The translations under genes and the position numbers were made by a program. From contig JAEZDY010000029.1 in assembly GCA_023417935.1 (NCBI GenBank), forward strand, positions 62,001 to 126,000: DNA of 64,000 nt. The letters are read 5' to 3'. Every line of letters starts with the position of its first letter. The first letter of the stretch is position 1. The DNA comes from Bacteroidota bacterium (GTDB lineage Bacteria > Bacteroidota > Bacteroidia > Bacteroidales > Lentimicrobiaceae). Below the pieces are notes generated by a model. It had not been told where the DNA came from, made no database searches, and worked only from the letters and a program-made list of their open reading frames with translations. Shown here one piece after another: positions 62,300 through 64,000 of this stretch.

Positions 62300-64000
62300 C
62301 TATTGCGCTATAATTGTTTTTAGTCCATTGTATGAATAATATTGAGCATTATACATAGCTTCTGCTCCTGCGGGCCCTTGTGTATATGTCCCAGTGTTTA
62401 CTACCCTTACCATGTAATAAAATGTTCTGGGCTGGAATGCCGCTGATGTAAAAATGTTTATTCTATCGTCACGAATATCGAGGTAATCAGGTGTTGCACG
62501 CATCTTTATCCAGTCCATTTCCCTTTCAGCGGTTAGCCTTGCATTCTCTATTTCAAAGCAGGCAGGCAGTAAATCTGTTATAACTACATTTTCAATAATA
62601 CTTTGATCAGTTGTGTTTATCGTAAGTGCCACTACCAATAGGTCGTTTTGTTTTACGGTATTTGCTGCCAAAGGTTGTCCTGTTCTGCTAAAGTATTGGC
62701 GTCGAACTTTAAGAATGCGGTCTTCTTCCTTAACTTTCATGTTGGCAGGAATTCCTTCTGACTCAAGGTACCAGAATAGGTTACCCTTTCCTGTGGTTGT
62801 AATTGTTGCTTTCCCTGAAACAAGGTTCACTATAAGATCTTCATCTTTGTAATTCGCAGTTTTGCCGTCATGCTCAATACTGGCTGATATACTTCCCTTA
62901 TTATTTTTGCTTGCCATCTTGCCCAGAGCAAGGAGTGAAAAGACTCTTTCCTGGGTGCTCATCCATTCGGCATTATTGATCATTTCACCAAGCTGGCGTG
63001 CAAGCAATGCAATTTGTGGATTGTTTTTATCCACTGATACAAGTGTATACAATGCCAATGCTTTATCTCTGATAGGTGAGCTGAAGCTTTCACCAGTCAT
63101 TCTTGCAGGATCATCAGTATTCCATTCATTTGGAAGTATTTGACTATAACTTCTTTCATCACCGGCTACCAGATAGGCACACGCAAGTAAGTACTTGCTG
63201 TCATGTGTTAACTCGTTCAAACGGGTTTTATAATAATTCATGGTTGGAAGGTGATGCTTGCCATTTAATGCAAGGACGTACAATGAGTAGAAGATCTCCC
63301 GATATGCCTCGCTTCTCTTCATCCATCTGTTTTCATTAGCAACCCTGTAAAAATATTCAGTAGAGCCTTTCTGTCTTACTTTTTCGAGGAGATATTTATG
63401 TATGTTATCGGCAGTTTGTTTTTCCACAGTATATCCGGCCCTTTCGGCTTCATACATGAAATGTGCTGCGTATGCTGATATCCACCAATTAATGGTGCCA
63501 TGATCAGGCCACGTTACCAATCCACCATTATATTGTTGATAGAATAATATCTTTCGGATTGCCTCGCTAACGTTTGCATTTATGTTGCCGGTGCCGTTTA
63601 CATTCTCTTTCTTCAACAGCTTTGCCAGGTCACTGAGATATAATTGTGGAAAAGCAGCTGAGATAGTTTGCTCCAAACAGCCGTATGGGTAATTAATTAG
63701 CTCCTCCAATTGATGGGCATGTACACCGGCAGGATTATCTGTCAACATCAAACGTGAAGACGATGTACCCTTAATCATTTCCGACGAAACTGAAAAAGAG
63801 GAGGTTTTTCCACCTTCTATTACACCAGCCTTTGCCTCTTTAACAAGAGGCACTGCAGGGCGGATGCTCAGCTCTGTTTCTTCAGTAAATAATTCACCGG
63901 CTGCTTTGGCTTTAAACGTCACTTTGCCAACGCCCATGTTTTTTAGGGCGGTTAAACTATAAGTTAATGAAGCTTCAGAATTTGCGGGAATCACAATATC
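62300..64000 (-). CDS. Alpha-2-macroglobulin family protein (C-terminal part, cut by window edge)
   Basis: The frame stays open to the end of the window, so only about the last 567 residues are seen. They begin in a macroglobulin-like beta domain, pass through the thioester region ELINYPYGCLEQTISAAFPQL (CLEQ in the place of the eukaryotic GCGEQ, so a thioester is possible), the alpha-helical TED domain (ILFYQQYNGGLVTWPDH, WISAYAAHFMYEAER), and the receptor-type C-terminal domain. Bacterial A2Ms are periplasmic, usually lipoproteins, and trap proteases. The start lies outside the window. Confidence 0.87.
   Translation of the reverse strand, partial: DIVIPANSEASLTYSLTALKNMGVGKVTFKAKAAGELFTEETELSIRPAVPLVKEAKAGVIEGGKTSSFSVSSEMIKGTSSSRLMLTDNPAGVHAHQLEELINYPYGCLEQTISAAFPQLYLSDLAKLLKKENVNGTGNINANVSEAIRKILFYQQYNGGLVTWPDHGTINWWISAYAAHFMYEAERAGYTVEKQTADNIHKYLLEKVRQKGSTEYFYRVANENRWMKRSEAYREIFYSLYVLALNGKHHLPTMNYYKTRLNELTHDSKYLLACAYLVAGDERSYSQILPNEWNTDDPARMTGESFSSPIRDKALALYTLVSVDKNNPQIALLARQLGEMINNAEWMSTQERVFSLLALGKMASKNNKGSISASIEHDGKTANYKDEDLIVNLVSGKATITTTGKGNLFWYLESEGIPANMKVKEEDRILKVRRQYFSRTGQPLAANTVKQNDLLVVALTINTTDQSIIENVVITDLLPACFEIENARLTAEREMDWIKMRATPDYLDIRDDRINIFTSAAFQPRTFYYMVRVVNTGTYTQGPAGAEAMYNAQYYSYNGLKTIIAQ

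Overview
This window is typical of a Bacteroidota (Bacteroidetes) chromosome, probably a Bacteroidales/Marinilabiliales-type environmental relative; I cannot place it more exactly from sequence alone. The reasons are AT-rich DNA, promoters of the TTTG / TAnnTTTG type, few Shine-Dalgarno sites, several proteins with type IX secretion (T9SS) C-terminal sorting domains, a TonB-dependent receptor, OmpA proteins with thrombospondin type 3 repeats, and many small lineage-restricted proteins. There is one tRNA (Asp), and no rRNA, insertion sequence, prophage or CRISPR array.

Layout. 1-500: tRNA-Asp with promoter and terminator. 501-6058: a tightly overlapping surface-glycan operon (two tandem FdtA/QdtA-type ketoisomerases, a hexapeptide acetyltransferase, a DegT aminotransferase, a Wzx-type flippase and a glycosyltransferase-like protein) that should make and export a 3-acetamido-3,6-dideoxyhexose glycan. 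6167-9576: an outer-membrane barrel protein, a decayed small secreted gene and an Omp28-like T9SS protein. 9680-13028 (minus): a CheB-CheR-PAS-histidine kinase gene split by a frameshift in an A11 run. 13219-15251 (minus): EcsC protein, then a DUF3037 / HipA-like kinase pair preceded by a 44-codon small gene that overlaps the kinase start. 15419-25777: lipoprotein, small membrane proteins, REC-PAS regulator, esterase, CotH-type T9SS protein, TonB receptor, WYL regulator and orphan small proteins. 25936-31967: DoxX, a two-domain LigD, RmuC, an Rrf2 regulator with RIC iron-sulfur repair protein, and a metal-binding protein.

32438-38128 is a four-gene cluster with two GT4 glycosyltransferases (one fused to an alpha-helical barrel-like domain) and two GH130 mannoside phosphorylase-family proteins; together they look like a synthesis and phosphorolysis module for a mannose-containing glycan. 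It is followed by a region rich in small stress-type proteins (PRC-barrel, REC-only regulator, C_GCAxxG_C_C, DUF302 and unknowns; 38267-44841). 45372-55007 holds cell-envelope proteins: a DUF5723/TSP3/OmpA protein, a 1189-residue beta-propeller/PKD-like T9SS protein, a parallel beta-helix T9SS protein and a second OmpA protein. 55073-60709 (minus) holds an AddB-like nuclease and what looks like a MurU/AmgK-type sugar-salvage operon whose kinase is fused to a RapZ C-terminal domain. 60851-64000 carries a ferritin-like protein, a membrane protein with an HEYGH motif, and the C-terminal part of an alpha-2-macroglobulin cut by the window edge.

Most notable observations: (1) two distant genes (42301 and 51663) share the same upstream architecture, a GGGGAA-N3-TTCCCC palindrome 164 or 174 bp (one helical turn apart) upstream of a GGCAT-type promoter element, itself 62-64 bp before the ATG; (2) the small gene in front of the HipA-like/DUF3037 pair; (3) the GT4/GH130 cluster; (4) the A11 frameshift in the chemosensory hybrid kinase; (5) the kinase-RapZ fusion.
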